From positions 18,575,501-18,639,500 of the forward strand of contig JAYKKT010000061.1 in assembly GCA_036023115.1 (NCBI GenBank): a stretch of DNA of 64,000 bases. The letters run 5' to 3'. This stretch comes from Brasenia schreberi (lineage: Eukaryota > Streptophyta > Magnoliopsida > Nymphaeales > Cabombaceae). Both the position numbers and the translations under genes were made by a program. The notes under the pieces are model-generated. The model was not told the origin of the DNA and made no database searches. It was given only the letters and a program-made list of their open reading frames with translations. How positions within the stretch are numbered: position 1 is the first letter of the stretch; the number at the start of each line of letters is the position of its first letter. Positions 31,351 to 43,100 of this stretch are shown here, piece by piece.

Positions 31351-33412
31351 TTATCCCAAATTTATTTGGATAATGGCAAAGAAGAAAACACCTATTTGCT
31401 TTTCTTCCCAGATTTGCCTTGAGAGTATGGAATCATTCTTTATTCCATAACATCTATTTCCTTGGATTCTTAGCAAAAAGGGATTTGATAAGAGCTCCTA
31501 TTCCTAGGGAAATCATGCATGAATGACCACTTTATGAATGCATTCATGTGTGTAAATGAATAAAATGGATGTTTAGAGACCCATACCTTTGATTTGAGAA
31601 CTTGAGAAGAAGCCTATGATGGCCAGCTGCCCCAAGCAATGGTCCCTGTTTCTTTTGATGTTTAAGATTTTCAAAATTCCTTTTTAAAAAAGAGAACTCC
31701 TTTTTGGTTTCTATAAAAAAGGACTTACAATTTCTTACACTTCCCTTCACTCGGGTTTTAATACCCACTAATAAGTAGAGGTTTATGGAAAGTTTTTGAA
31801 TAACATTTCAAAGCTCCCTTTCTTACCTAACGAATTCTAATTCTCAAACAACATGAATTTAAATGAAATAGGTCCTATTCCTACTCTACGACTTTCAAGG
31901 TGAACTTTTCTCCATCGGGATGAGCTATGGGGATTTGGAAAAGAATTACCCGTGGTCCCTTCTGAAGTGTCCCGGGGTTTAAGGCAAAGAGACGGAAAAT
32001 TGCTCTTTTGAGCTTTGGCTTTTCCTTTTTCTTTCTCTTTTTTTTTTTCCTTTTTCAAGAGAAGACCTCTTTTGAAGAAGTTTTGTATTTGCTCTGTCTA
32101 TTCGGGGAAGACTTCTTGTTGGAGGAGTTTTTGCATTCCCTTTTCCTTTTTCTTTCAAAGAGAAGACTCCTTTTTAAGAAGTTTTTGTATTCCCTCGGTC
32201 TATTCGGGGAAGACTTCTTTTTCGAGGAGTTTTTGTATTCTCTTTTTCTTTTTCTTTTTCTTTTGAATATTGCCAATTTTCGTTTTTTTGGAGAGAAGCG
32301 AAATGGGGAATACAACTCATCCCTTTAGATAATCAATCCAGCCAAGATTGTCCTATTTCCTAATAGCACCTACCATTTGAAAGCACCTTGCTATTTTGAA
32401 TTAGGCCTCATTTGGTAAGTAAAAGATTTTTGACATGTTACCAAATAATTTTTGGAAACTCCACTTTTCATAAAGTATCAATTCCCTAATTTGGAGTCAC
32501 ATAATCCATCTTTGGTTCTTCTTTCCAGAAATTCAAAAGAGTTCTATTTTCAAAATCTTTTCAAATGGAATTTAAAGTAGACCCCACACATAGTATTGGG
32601 CATTTATAGAATCTACTAATTTTCCTTCCTTAACATCAACTTACCAATATTGATGATGCCCCTTTGCAACATAGGGACCATCCTTGTGGGCTGCCAACTT
32701 CAAATGGAGTACGGGCTTCTTTTGGATGCATTATGTTATGCAAGATGCATTCCTATAATACAATGATAATGCATGCTTTATGATATGATGAATACACTCA
32801 ATTTCTATGAAATGTATTTAAGGAATAACATCTCAATGCCCCTAGTTTGGAGGAAATGGCATGAGAACTCACATATTATGGCCGATCTCTATACGACATG
32901 ATTGTTTTTCAATGTGATGCATGACAGATATGCACAACCTAAGTCTTGGCGATGCATGATATGATCCTTGGATGTATTTTGGGTAGGTTAACTCTCTAAT
33001 GCATTTCTAGGAAACTCCTACTTACACACTTTGAAGCATTTTCCAAATCAATGATTTTATGGAATTTAGAAAGCTTGGAGGCTTGACCATCCTCATGGAT
33101 GAGGGGACTTTCCTCCTTGCTTTGATCACTCTCAAGTTCTTGTTTTCTAGGGAAGTATCACAGATAAGAAAAGAAAGCATTTCTAAATCTTCTTTTTTTT
33201 AATTTTGTAAAATAATTTTTTTGGAGTTTTCAAAAATTTTCTGTTTTTTTTGGATTTTTCAAAGCAAATAGTAGAAGGGAAATCAAGAGAACTTTCTTTT
33301 TGAGAATTTTCTATTTTTTCCGATTTTTTTGGGTTTTTGGAGTTTCTAATTTTTTTGGCTTTTTTTAATAAAAAGGGATCTTCCATCAAACTTGCAAAGA
33401 AAACACTACGAG
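31351..33412 (-). mobile_element. Element X 3' UTR and pol remnants
   Basis: Positions 31351-32330 resemble the 3' UTRs of G and B. The stretch 32580-32710 resembles the end of the B integrase (18300-18430: the CAACATAGGGWCCATCC block and the relic of YLKKYHV). Positions 33040-33150 read, in minus sense, SDQSKEE ... KFHKIIDL, which matches the linker before RT (NDQSKEE ... EFHKILDFE). Everything between these two was lost. Positions 33180-33400 are low-complexity Lys-codon-rich DNA as in B and A. Confidence 0.7.
32063..32262 (-). repeat. 3' UTR tandem repeat of X, four units
   Basis: Units start at 32063, 32109, 32164 and 32211 (AGACTTCTTTTTCGAGGAGT-like), period 46-55. Related to the array in G at 9832-10020. 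Confidence 0.75.
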
Positions 33413-34045
33413 TTAGACTCCAAATAAGATGTTTAAACCATAGGTTTCAGTTTTAGCTAGTTGTAGGGCACCCTTGACCCAATTGGTCTTAGGTGGTGGC
33501 TCAGGTGGTATGGGTGGACTATAACCTAAATCATATTGTCCTTTGTTTGGTTTGGGTATGATAGGTTCTAATCTACCTTGGTTCTTAGCTCCTAGGCCCT
33601 GGTAAGGTATATATCCCATGTTTAGTAACATATTCCAGTGCTTTTTAAGTTTTGAAAAATTTTGATAAAGGAGATGACCCTGAAATATTGTATCATCTAT
33701 AACATGGTTGTACACTTGAATTTCATTGGTTATGTCTTGGAGGTCTATGGGCTTATGAGTGTCGGGTGAGTTGAGCTCTTCTAGGAGAGGGGCGACCTTG
33801 GCCGAGTGGGGCTCTCCTAGTAGGTGGATGATAGGATGAGGTGTACCTTGTCTATCGATACCTGCCCTAGGGGTTACTAAATTTGAAATTTCATTTTTTT
33901 CATTTTGGAATTCTTTTTGGTGCTGAACATTCACCGTACCTTCCAAATCTACATCCTTCGACACATTCTGTGGGGTTGTGGGTACATGATGGTGATTTAT
34001 ATCTTGGTAATCTACCGGTCCTACACAATGAATAGGAGGATCCAA
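33413..34045 (-). pseudogene. Element X ORF, C-terminal half with G-patch-like end
   Basis: 210 codons. The C-terminal part reads FQGHLLYQNFSKLKKHWNMLLNMGYIPYQGLGAKNQG and then a GYSPPIPPEPPPKTNWVKGA stretch, homologous to the end of the gag-PR ORF of B, D and A. The N-terminal part (HQKEFQNEKNE, TPRAGID) has no match in B or D but matches the G ORF (HPKEFQKQKE, TPNACID). No protease motif is present. It is separated from the N-terminal half only by a slip in a CT repeat near 34056, so the two were one ORF of about 510 codons. Function unknown. Confidence 0.75.
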
Positions 34046-34053
34046 TGGAGAGT

Positions 34054-34965
34054 TTAGAGAGAGAGGGATATTTCAGGTATACCTTCTTCCTGCTTGTCTA
34101 CCTTTTCATGGTGAGAGCAAGCTTCCTTGCAGGCGTCCTGAGGGTAATGTAGCTCCTGTAGGGCTTCGAACTCCCATTGCTTTGGTAGGTCTTGGACTTT
34201 ATCTGTCAAACCTATGGGTGTGCAACACTCATTCTCTCTCGTGCATGAAGTGGTGCTCGTGGGAATGGAATCCATAAGAGCAACCGGTTTTGAAAATTTT
34301 TGGGTGGTGGGTGTGAAGTGACTCTCGTGTCCCAATCCACTTGTGCACTTAGGGATGTAAACTTTCTTTTCTCTTTTGCTTTCTTGAATTCCAAATTTTT
34401 TTTTTTCAAATCTTTTTTGAAAATTTTCCAAATTTTTTGAACTAAGACACCTTTTTGATTTTTCTATAAACAAAGGGGTGTTTTGATGATCAGGAAGGTT
34501 AGCTGATTTGATTCGAACTCTCGCCTCATCTCCAGCCTCGTATCCCTCATCGATTTTCAGCCTTGGTTTGGTTTTTCGAGTATGGATCTTCCCTCTATAT
34601 TCACAAGATAGGTTTTTATGGTACATCTTAGCCTCTAAGGCCTCAAGTTTCTTTCTAGCTTCGGTTGCTTTCTTCATAAGATAAGCAATTTTTTCTTTAG
34701 AAAGTCTTTCTGTGATTTTGGAAAACTGGTTTTGAAAATCAGACGAAGTCTTCTTTGAACGACTTGATTTCCTATGTTTCTTACCATGGGAGGAGCAAGA
34801 TTCCTCTTCTTCGGCTTTTAAAGCAGTTATCCTTTCTTCTACTATCATCATTCCCCTTTCTAGGGAGGCCAGCGGGTCTTTCGAAATCCTTTTTGAGATT
34901 TTGCTCTTATAGCATGAGCCCCGCCTTGATATCTTGGAAGATCCTTCTGAGCTCGACATGATCAA
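34054..34965 (-). pseudogene. Element X ORF, N-terminal half
   Basis: 304 codons from MIMSSSEGSSKISRRGSC. The start resembles B Gag (MSKSNPSEVSSQGSC; ESCSSHGKKHRKS against DSCSSNGEQRPKK). It is highly charged, with a likely coiled coil around residues 80-120 (FSKITERLSKEKIAYLMKKATEARKKLEALEAK). The Retrotrans_gag core and the knuckle are absent. The end (ACSHHEKVDKQEEGIPE) matches the G ORF (ACSHPEKVDKPQRGMPE). It may be a Gag-derived protein that helps packaging by partner elements; this is inference. Confidence 0.75.
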
Positions 34966-35150
34966 CCTGTATACAAGAACTTACCACAAATCTAGAAACT
35001 TGGTTAGCATAATAGATTCCAACAAATTTCAATTGGATATCTCGCAAGATCCTTTGGCGCTTGGCATGATCAACCTGTTTAAGCCAACTTATCACAAACC
35101 TAAAAATTGAATTAGTATAATGGACTCAAACAAAATTTCAAAGTCTCAAG

Positions 35151-35167
35151 TCCCATCGGGTGTGCCA
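35151..35167 (-). promoter_or_regulatory. Primer binding site of element X
   Basis: Minus-strand TGGCACACCCGATGGGA, three bases from the LTR. Two differences from the D/F site. Confidence 0.8.
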
Positions 35168-35170
35168 ATC

Positions 35171-37197
35171 AGTAGACGTGAATTTATTTTAAATCGTTTG
35201 GGATTTGAAATCAAACCCTCAAACTACGTCGGGTTGCGCGAGCATGCCAGTTAGTTTGCTAAAACTAACAAATTATGTTTTTCTGACTTCTTAGAACGAT
35301 TGTTGGACAAGTGAGATCTTTTTGACTTAGGCCCTCTTGAACCAGCGCTCAAGGGTCAGCCTAGACACTTGAAATTTGTTTGAATCCATTAAATCGAAAA
35401 AGGAAAAACTAAATTTTCTAAAGTTTCAGATATGTGCCTAAGTTCTTGATTTCTGAAAAGTTTCAGATTCTGAGATTTGCAAAACCTGTTCAGTTTCGGA
35501 GGCCTGTTTTCTGAATTTTTAAAAATATTTATGATTCTCCAAAAATTATAAAAATTTTACAGAATAGAGACAAACATGTGTAGAATCAGAATATATTTTT
35601 ATTTTATAATTTTGTTCTTTATTTTATGAGAATTAAATACAGAATCAAAAACTGTTATAAAATTCGGAACAGCCCTATTTCTGTGAATCAGAGGCTCAGA
35701 AAAATAGCAATATCTCAGCATTCAGACATCCAATTTCGATAAAATTTGTTGTGCTAGAAATCTACGGATGTTATATTTCCAGATAATCAAATTTCATCAA
35801 ATTCCACTTAGTGGTTGCAGAGATATGATCAAAAGAACAGAAGTTTGTTTCTAAACATTCTGTTTTTGTAAAACGCAATCTTAAATTTCACGGATTTGAC
35901 TAACTAAGCAAATGATTATAAAAGTTCCTCAAACGTTTACCTCATCAGTTCTGATATGTTTATATTCTGCATGCAAAATTTCGGATCAATTGGATTAACC
36001 GTTTGTCCATAATAATTCCGTGATCAGACGTGTATGCATAGATAGTTTTAGAAACCAAGTTTGCAGAAAATTTCAGAAGATTCCTAACGTGATTCTAGAA
36101 CGAAGTTCAACCTGTATCAGTCCTAATAAATCATGGAAATCATACAAACATGGATTTTTGTTTCATTCATGAAGGAATTATGCATGTTTGTATCGATATA
36201 GATCAAGAACTATGGGCTCGTAGCCTCGATTAATATACAATTCTGCAGAATCTATGGTTTTTCAGATTCGCATGAATTAAAACTAGTTTATGAAAGAATT
36301 CCAACCTGTATGATCGAGATGGAACGTGGAAGAACTTCGTCGGGAGATCGTCGGACGTCAGAACTAAGCCGGCCTCCCTTCTTGTTCTTCTTCTCCTCCT
36401 TTCTCTCTCTCTTTGTCTGTATTTTCGGACTGAATATTACTGTGAGCTGGTCCCCCCGGATTGATGCTTTGTGGTGACTGGAGGATCGATTTTCAGACTG
36501 ATTCTTGGCTTGGGCTGGTTGATCCTCAGATTGATGCTTTGTGGTGACTGGAGGGTGGATTTTCGGACTGATTCTTGGCTTGGGCTGGTTCCCTCGGATT
36601 GATGCTTTGTGGTGATTAGAGGATGAATTTTCGGACTAATTCTTGGCTTGGGCTAGTTCCTTCGCAGCCTCATTGAGGCTCCTTTTATAGGCCAAAGGGT
36701 GCCCCTTTCGTATGGAATTGGACAAGGCAAGTTGCCTTGCTGAACAAACTCGTTTTTGGCAGGTGATGTTGTAAAAAACAAATTTTGGAAGGTTGTTGCT
36801 GGTTCTGTGAATTTGGAAAGGAGCTACTCATTGGCAAGGTAAGTATCTGCTGTGTAACGTGGGTTTTTGACAGCCACTGTGGCATGGCGTTCCTAGCAGG
36901 ATTGGGATGGGAACGTGATTGGCAAGTGTAGCTGTTGGGAGCTGTAATTGGTAAGTTTGCTGTCTTGATGGATCGGCAAAAGTTGCTGAAGAGGTTGTTG
37001 CTGCAAACTTTCAAGAACGGATGAAGTATCGCCTAGCCATGATTGTAGTCGTTATGGTGGTTTGGAATAGAGGAACAAGAACTGTTTGGAAATTGCACAA
37101 GCTGGGGGACTATGCCGCCATCATGGGCTGCAACAGAGATTCTCTTTTGATCCCATGCATGCCTTTCTTGAGGAAATGTTCAATTCTGTGAGGAACC
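35171..37197 (-). mobile_element. Element X right LTR (5' LTR), truncated
   Basis: It starts AGTAGACGTGAATTTATTTT (first base changed from T) and aligns with 11063-13095. Differences in the first 90 bases are mostly C/T and G/A. It stops at GAGGAACC, where the left LTR goes on for about 1.2 kb. DNA after 37198 is LTR D. The loss also took about 50 bases of D, so this is a deletion and not an insertion boundary. Confidence 0.85.
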
Positions 37198-39371
37198 ACA
37201 AAACCACCCCACCTAAAACCTAGCACACCATATCCCTAAAACCACCTAAATAAAATATCAGGTCCCCCCTCAAAACCAGCCCACCTTATCACCACACCAC
37301 ACCACCACCACCTAACCACCTAACAACCCTCTCAAAACCACTCCCAGCCGACCTTGGAAAAACCTATAAAACCCCCCCTAGTGGGCGGGTTTTTCAACTC
37401 TTCCAGCCGGCACTTGGGCCAGCCGAACCTTCTCTCACTTGGCTCTCTTCTTCCACCTGCACCACCACTACCCCCGGCCAACTCCACCTCGCGCCACCAC
37501 TACCTCCCGGCCTGCTCCACTCCACGTCGCCACCACCTCCCGGCCAAGCTCCATCCACCTTCATCATCCGGCTACCCTCCTTGGACACCAACCTCCTTCA
37601 CCCATCCGGTTAGTACCTCAACCCAATTCCACCCCATCTTCTCTCCCCCTCCACTCTCAGCCACCCATACCACCACCACAAAGCACCACCACAACCTTCC
37701 TGCCGTCCTTCCCCATTCGGCCAGACACAACCCATTACACCACCCGCTTCCCTACTTTCCCCTTAGTGACACCCCGGCCAACTTACCTTGCTCCCTAGGA
37801 CCTGCCCCCTCCTCTCCTTAGTCACCCCTTAGTTCCACCTTCCATAGCACCCTACCTCCCTATTCGTGACATCCCCTAACTACCCCAGCTGGCCACCACT
37901 TAAACCGCCCCCTAGTCGGCTAGCCACAGCCGACTACACCCATTCACCCATGGCTTTATACCCTTCTCCTTAGACATCCCCCTTAGTCATCCCTTAGCTC
38001 ACCTTCCATAGAACCTGTCCTACGCCTTAGTGACCCTCCCTAACCACTTCAGCCCGAGACACCATGGCAGCACCCTACTAGTAGCCGGCAAGCTCCAAGG
38101 CACCACATCCGCGCTCCCTTGTCACCTGACTAGCACACCCCTTTGTCGTGCCATTCCAAGGAGCTCCCTCTTGCAGCCCAAGGCGACGCCCAAGCCCAAG
38201 CTCAAGCAAGTCACCTCCGGACCAACTATAAGTAAGTGCCTAACTCGGTCCTCATTTGTAGACTTGCTCAAGTTAAATTAAATTTGATACGGGGTTGTAA
38301 TAACGGAGCATTGTCTCCCCCCACTTGTAATAACGTGGCTTGGCACACCCACACACCCGTGCACTTGAGCCTACCTCGCTCTTAGTTGTGCACGATTTTG
38401 AACACACACGGGCCTAATCAGCCCTTAAGATATAAGTTTATTTATATACTTTAAGTTGCGTAGGGTTTTGCTTGAGTTGTGTGTGTTGTCTTTCAATTCT
38501 CGCACTCACACACATTGAGCTTTCGCTCTTATTTGCAAGACCCAAGTAAGGGTCGTGTTATACTCTCCTTGGGTTTAATTTCATGTTGTGTGCGTAGTAC
38601 TTCAATTCTAGCACTCACACACATTGAGCTTTCGCTCTTACTCCCAAGACCTTAGTTAAGGCCATATTGCAATTTATATTTGGGTTTCATTTCATGTCGT
38701 GTGTGTAGTACTTCAATTCTCGCACGCACCCACATTGAGCCTTCGCTCTTATTTGCAAGACCCAAGTAAGGGCCCATATATATTATATACGTATTTCCCT
38801 TTAGGCTATGTCTTTAAGATTTGGGTTTTAAGGTTCAGCAGTGTGCATAGTCTTTACATATATACACGGTACACACTTGCACTATTGAGCCTTTCCGCTC
38901 TTAAGATATAGCCATATTTCCCTTTTGTAATTTCCCTTCGGCAATTTCCATTACAAGTCATTTTCCTTCGGCATTGTCTTTTAAATTCGGGTTTTCCCTT
39001 TGGAGTTGCGTGAGTTTGTATTGCATATACGCCATACCACGAGTTAGGACACATATTGCATCAAAGCAAACCCCATACTCCCACTCAAAGTCACCCCACT
39101 TAGGCTGAGTGTTCATAACACCCACCTAGTTGGCCCCAAAAGGGATAAAAAGAAAGACTTAGGCACGTGCAAATCCACGTGAAATAAAAGCTAAAAATCA
39201 TACAAAAACAACCCGAATCAAACACCTCAAACTCATTTTCGTAGGTTTTTATATCCAAAACTTGATTTTAAAAGCGTACAGACTGACCCTTGCACATCGG
39301 TGCAAGAAGGTCTGCGACGACAAGAGCTTGCTTGCTCACAGTCGCCACGTTAGGAGTCAGGTTTAAAATAT
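37198..39371 (+). mobile_element. Element D 5' LTR, second part
   Basis: Aligns with 50515-52181 and 55664-56170 of the D 3' LTR. It has CCTATAAAACCCCCCC (promoter, 37364), a Pro/Ser/Thr-coding GC-rich stretch, TTGTAATAACGTGGCTTGGC (38320 on), and 110-bp units at 38490-38780. The frames at 37354-37821 and 37439-37798 are an LTR by-product. LTR F interrupts it after GTTTAAAATAT. Confidence 0.85.
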
Positions 39372-42300
39372 TGTAAACACCCTGAAATCCCACGAACTTC
39401 TCAAATAAACTTGGTTTTATAAAAGCAGCCCCAAAGGGCTATTTTGAGTCTGGAAACCCAGGAGCCTTCCAGACAACCCTGTACAGATGTTTTAAACTTT
39501 ATATGTTTTAAATATGTATAATATGTTTTAAAAACTATTAAAATATATTTTGAAACCCCACAAAGCAAGCTTGGCCTGATAAAAGCAGGACTAGAAGAGC
39601 TAAAGACAGCCCGAAATCGGAGCACATGTCAAGCCCGGCACAACAACTCTCGTATTGAATCCACCCCCAGGATCTCGGACGTCCAAGTCCCTGTTATCAG
39701 CAAACATCACTTGAAATCAGCTTCGGAAGGTGAAAACAGAAGCGGACGACCATGTTGGCGAAGACCCAACGTAGACGGAGTACAGATGCTGTCACACCCC
39801 GCACAAACTGTTCGTTTCGAACACAGCCTGAAGGAGTCAAAATTCAGTTTGGATTGGATCTGAACCATATATATCCAGATCCCAATCCAAACCTATGTGT
39901 GGATTTGGATTTGGATTTGGATCCAGAGATCCAATCCAATATCCACATCCATGGCCCACATCACCTTCTCATAAATGGAGGTGGGGCCCACTTGAAATTC
40001 ATGTGGGATTATGGGCATGAGAGAGAGTGGGGGAGGATAAGATTTGAGGGTGATTGTAATTAAGCTTGACTTGTGTGTCAAGTTTGGGGTTAATCATGTG
40101 GGTTAGCCTAATTAGCATGGGTTTAAGCTTGTATTAGCCAAAACCTAACCTAGGGCTGTACCAACATGATGCAACAAGGTCTATGGGTTATGCAAAGAGA
40201 GCTCCCTAACCCAATCCTAAGTAAAACCCCCTAATCCTAGCCTTTTACCCTAATCCCGACCTAATCCCAACCTAATCACCTAATCTACTTCCCTAATTCT
40301 CCCCTAAACCTAGCTTAATTTCCTTAAACCTAACCTAATCCTAGCCTAATCACCTAACCCACCTCACTCAACCTCACCCCAAAACCAACCCACCTAGCTA
40401 AGCCCTAAACCCCTAAACCACCCCACCTAAACCTAGCACACCATATACCTAAAACCCCTTTAACCAAAATATCTGGCCCCTCCTCAAAACCAGCCCACCT
40501 TATCACCACACCACCACCACCTAAACCACCTTACCACCTTTCAAAAACCAGCCCCAACCGCCATCTCCAAACCTATATAAACCCCCCCCTAGTGGGCGGG
40601 TTTTTCAAGCCTTTTCCACCTTGGGCCAGCCGACCTTGGCCAAGCACCTTCCAGCCGAATCCCCCACCTTGCTCCACCTGCACCACCACTGCCCCCGGCC
40701 AAGCTCCACCCGCACCACCACTTCCATCCGGCCAGCTCCACGTCGCCACCACCTCCCGGCCGAATCCCATCCACCCAAAGCACCCGGCTGCCCTTCTTCC
40801 TTGGACACCAACTCTTCACCACCCGGTTAGTACCTCAACCTAACTCTACCTCCTCTTCACTCCCCCTCCACTCTCAACCACCCATACCACCGCCATCTAA
40901 CTCCATCACAGCCTGCCCGTCACCCTTACCCATTCGGCCAGATCCTCACCCTTTACATCATCTGATCCCACACATCCCCTAGTGATACCTGGCCACCCCA
41001 CTTGGCTCCCTAAGACCTACCCATACCACTTTCCACCAGCCCTTAGTTCCACCTTCCACGACACCCTAGCTAGCTCCCTTCCCATTCATAACATCCCTAG
41101 CTACCCTAGCAGCCGACCACCACTAAAACTCCCCTTAGTCGGCCAGTCATAGCCGACTGCACCAAACCCATTCGGCAACCACCCCCTTTCCCTTAGGCAT
41201 TCCCTTTAGGCTCCCCTTTAGCGCCACCTTCCCTAGCACCACACTATCCCTTAGTGACCTTCCTTAGTCACCTTAGCCCAAAGCACCAAGGCAGCACACT
41301 CCTAGCAGCCGGCCAACTTCAAGGCGCCCTTCCCGCGCACCCAAGTCACTCGGCCAGCATCTCCCCTTGCCGTTCCATTCCGAGGAGCTCCCTCTTGCAG
41401 CCCAAGGCAAAGACAAGCCTACGCTCAAGCAAGTCACCTTCGGACCAGCTATAAGTAAGTGCCTAACCCGGTCCTTAGTTGTAGACTTGCTTAAATTAAA
41501 TTTGATACGGGGTTGTAATAATGGAGCATTGTCTCCCCCCGCTTGTAATAACGTGGCTTGGCACACCCACACACCCGTGCACTTGAGCCTACCTCGCTCT
41601 TAGTTGTGCACGATTTTGAACACATACGGGCCTAATCAGCCCTTAAGATATAAGTTTATTTATATACTTTAAGTTGCATAGGGTTTTGCTTGAGTTGTGT
41701 GTGTTGCCTTTCAATTCTCGCACTCACACACATTGAGCTTTCGCTCTTATTAGCAAGTCACCTCCAGACCAGCTATAAGTAAGTGCCTAACCCGGTCCTT
41801 AGTTGTAGACTTGCTTAAATTAAATTTGATACGGGGTTGTAATAACGGAGCATTGTCTCCCCCGCTTGTAATAACGTGGCTTGGCACACCCACACACCCG
41901 TGCACTTGAGCCTACCTCGCTCTTAGTTGTGAACGATTTTGAACACACACGGGCCTAATCAACCCTTAAGATATAAGTTTATTTATATACTTTAAGTTGC
42001 GTAGGGTTTTGCTTGAGTTGTGTGTGTTGTCTTTCAATTCTCGCACTCACACACATTGAGCTTTCGCTCTTACTCCCAAGACCTTAGTTAAGGCCATACT
42101 GCAATTTATATTTGGGTTTAATTTCATGTTGTGTGCGTAGTACTTCAATTCAAGCACTCACACACATTGAGCTTTCGCTCTTACTCCCAAGACCTTAGTT
42201 AAGGCCATATTGCAAGTTATATTTGGGTTTCATTTCATGTCGTGTGTGTAGTACTTCAATTCTCGCACGCACCCACATTGAGCCTTCGCTCTTATTTGCA

Positions 42301-42958
42301 AGATCCGAGTAAGGGCCCATATATACATTATATACGTATTTCCCTTCGGCAATTTCCATTACAAGTCATTTCCCTTCGGCAATTTCCCTTCGGCAATTTC
42401 CATTACAAGTCATTTCCCTTCAGTCATTTCCCTTCGGCATTGTCTTTTAAATTCAGGTTTTCCCTTTAGAGTTGCATGAGTTTGCATTGCATATACGCCA
42501 TACCACGAGTTAGGATGCATATTGCATCAAAGCAAACCCCATACACCCACTCAATGTCGCCACATCTTAGTGGAGTGTTCATAACACACACCTAGGTGGC
42601 CCCAAAGAGGGATAAAAAGAAAGACTTAGGCACGTGCAAATCCACGTGATCTAAAATCTGAAACCATACCAAAAAGACCCAAATCAAACACCTCGAACCG
42701 CTTTCGTAAGTTCTTACACTCCAAAAACTCGATTTTAAAAGCATACAAACTGACCCTTGCGCATCGGTGCAAGAAGGTCTGCGACGACAAGAGCTTGCTT
42801 GCTCACAGTTCCCACGTTAGAAGTCAGGTTTTAGAATATATCGTCGCTAGCTTAAGTAAGCTAGCTAACACGCCCTGTTTGTTTAAATAGGACTTAGGCA
42901 CACGAAAAGGTTCGCTTCAGGCCTAAGAACCAGGAAGCAGAAATTTTCTACGTCTACA
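39372..42958 (+). mobile_element. LTR F (plus orientation)
   Basis: 3587 bp, TGTAAACACCCTGAAATCCC to CTACGTCTACA, followed by a PBS. It differs clearly from both D LTRs. It lies in the D 5' LTR after taaaatat, but D's own LTR end (CTCTTCGCTAGC...) does not follow it. It contains a promoter CTATATAAACCC (40573), an internal 324-bp duplication and 110-bp units (41720-42330). No gene. Confidence 0.85.
41431..42078 (+). repeat. 324-bp tandem duplication in LTR F
   Basis: AAGTCACCTYCRGACCAGCT starts at 41431 and again at 41755. Both copies run through TAAGTAAGTGCCTAACCCGG and TTGTAATAACGTGGCTTGGC to the CACTCACACACATTGAGC unit. The D LTRs have one copy. The join is TTAT-TAGCAAGTCACC. Confidence 0.85.
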
Positions 42959-42964
42959 ATAGTT

Positions 42965-42981
42965 TGGCACGCCCGGTGGGA
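42965..42981 (+). promoter_or_regulatory. Primer binding site of element D/F
   Basis: TGGCACGCCCGGTGGGA, six bases after the LTR end at 42958. Confidence 0.88.
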
Positions 42982-43100
42982 TGTGAGTCTTTTGAAGTCG
43001 AGTCACTCTAGGAAGCTTGCGAAAAGATTTTCAAAGAGGTGTTGTTTTAACTCTTTCTTTCTTTACTTGTACTTAAGAATTTTGAAAAAGGCTTGAAAGC

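Larger units (their letters stand above)
11063..37197 (-). mobile_element. Element X: minus-strand non-autonomous retrotransposon
   Basis: Left LTR 11063-13650 plus 30619-31333 (split by B), internal DNA 31334-35170, right LTR 35171-37197 (truncated). PPT and PBS are both present. Internal DNA is only about 3.8 kb and holds one long (now frameshifted) ORF, a scrap of the linker before RT and a scrap of the integrase end. RT, RNase H and most of integrase are gone. It sits in the 5' LTR of D. The right end and TSD were removed by a deletion at 37197. Confidence 0.8.

Noticed and set aside
31037..31450. 137-codon ORF crossing 31333
   Set aside because: It runs across the LTR end and PPT of X on the strand opposite to its sense.
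37354..37821. Pro/Ser/Thr/His-rich ORF (and 50697-51137, 40592-40830, 62124-62366)
   Set aside because: Each lies in the GC-rich part of an LTR just after the promoter, recurs with frame changes in sister LTRs and has no domain. Composition alone opens the frames.
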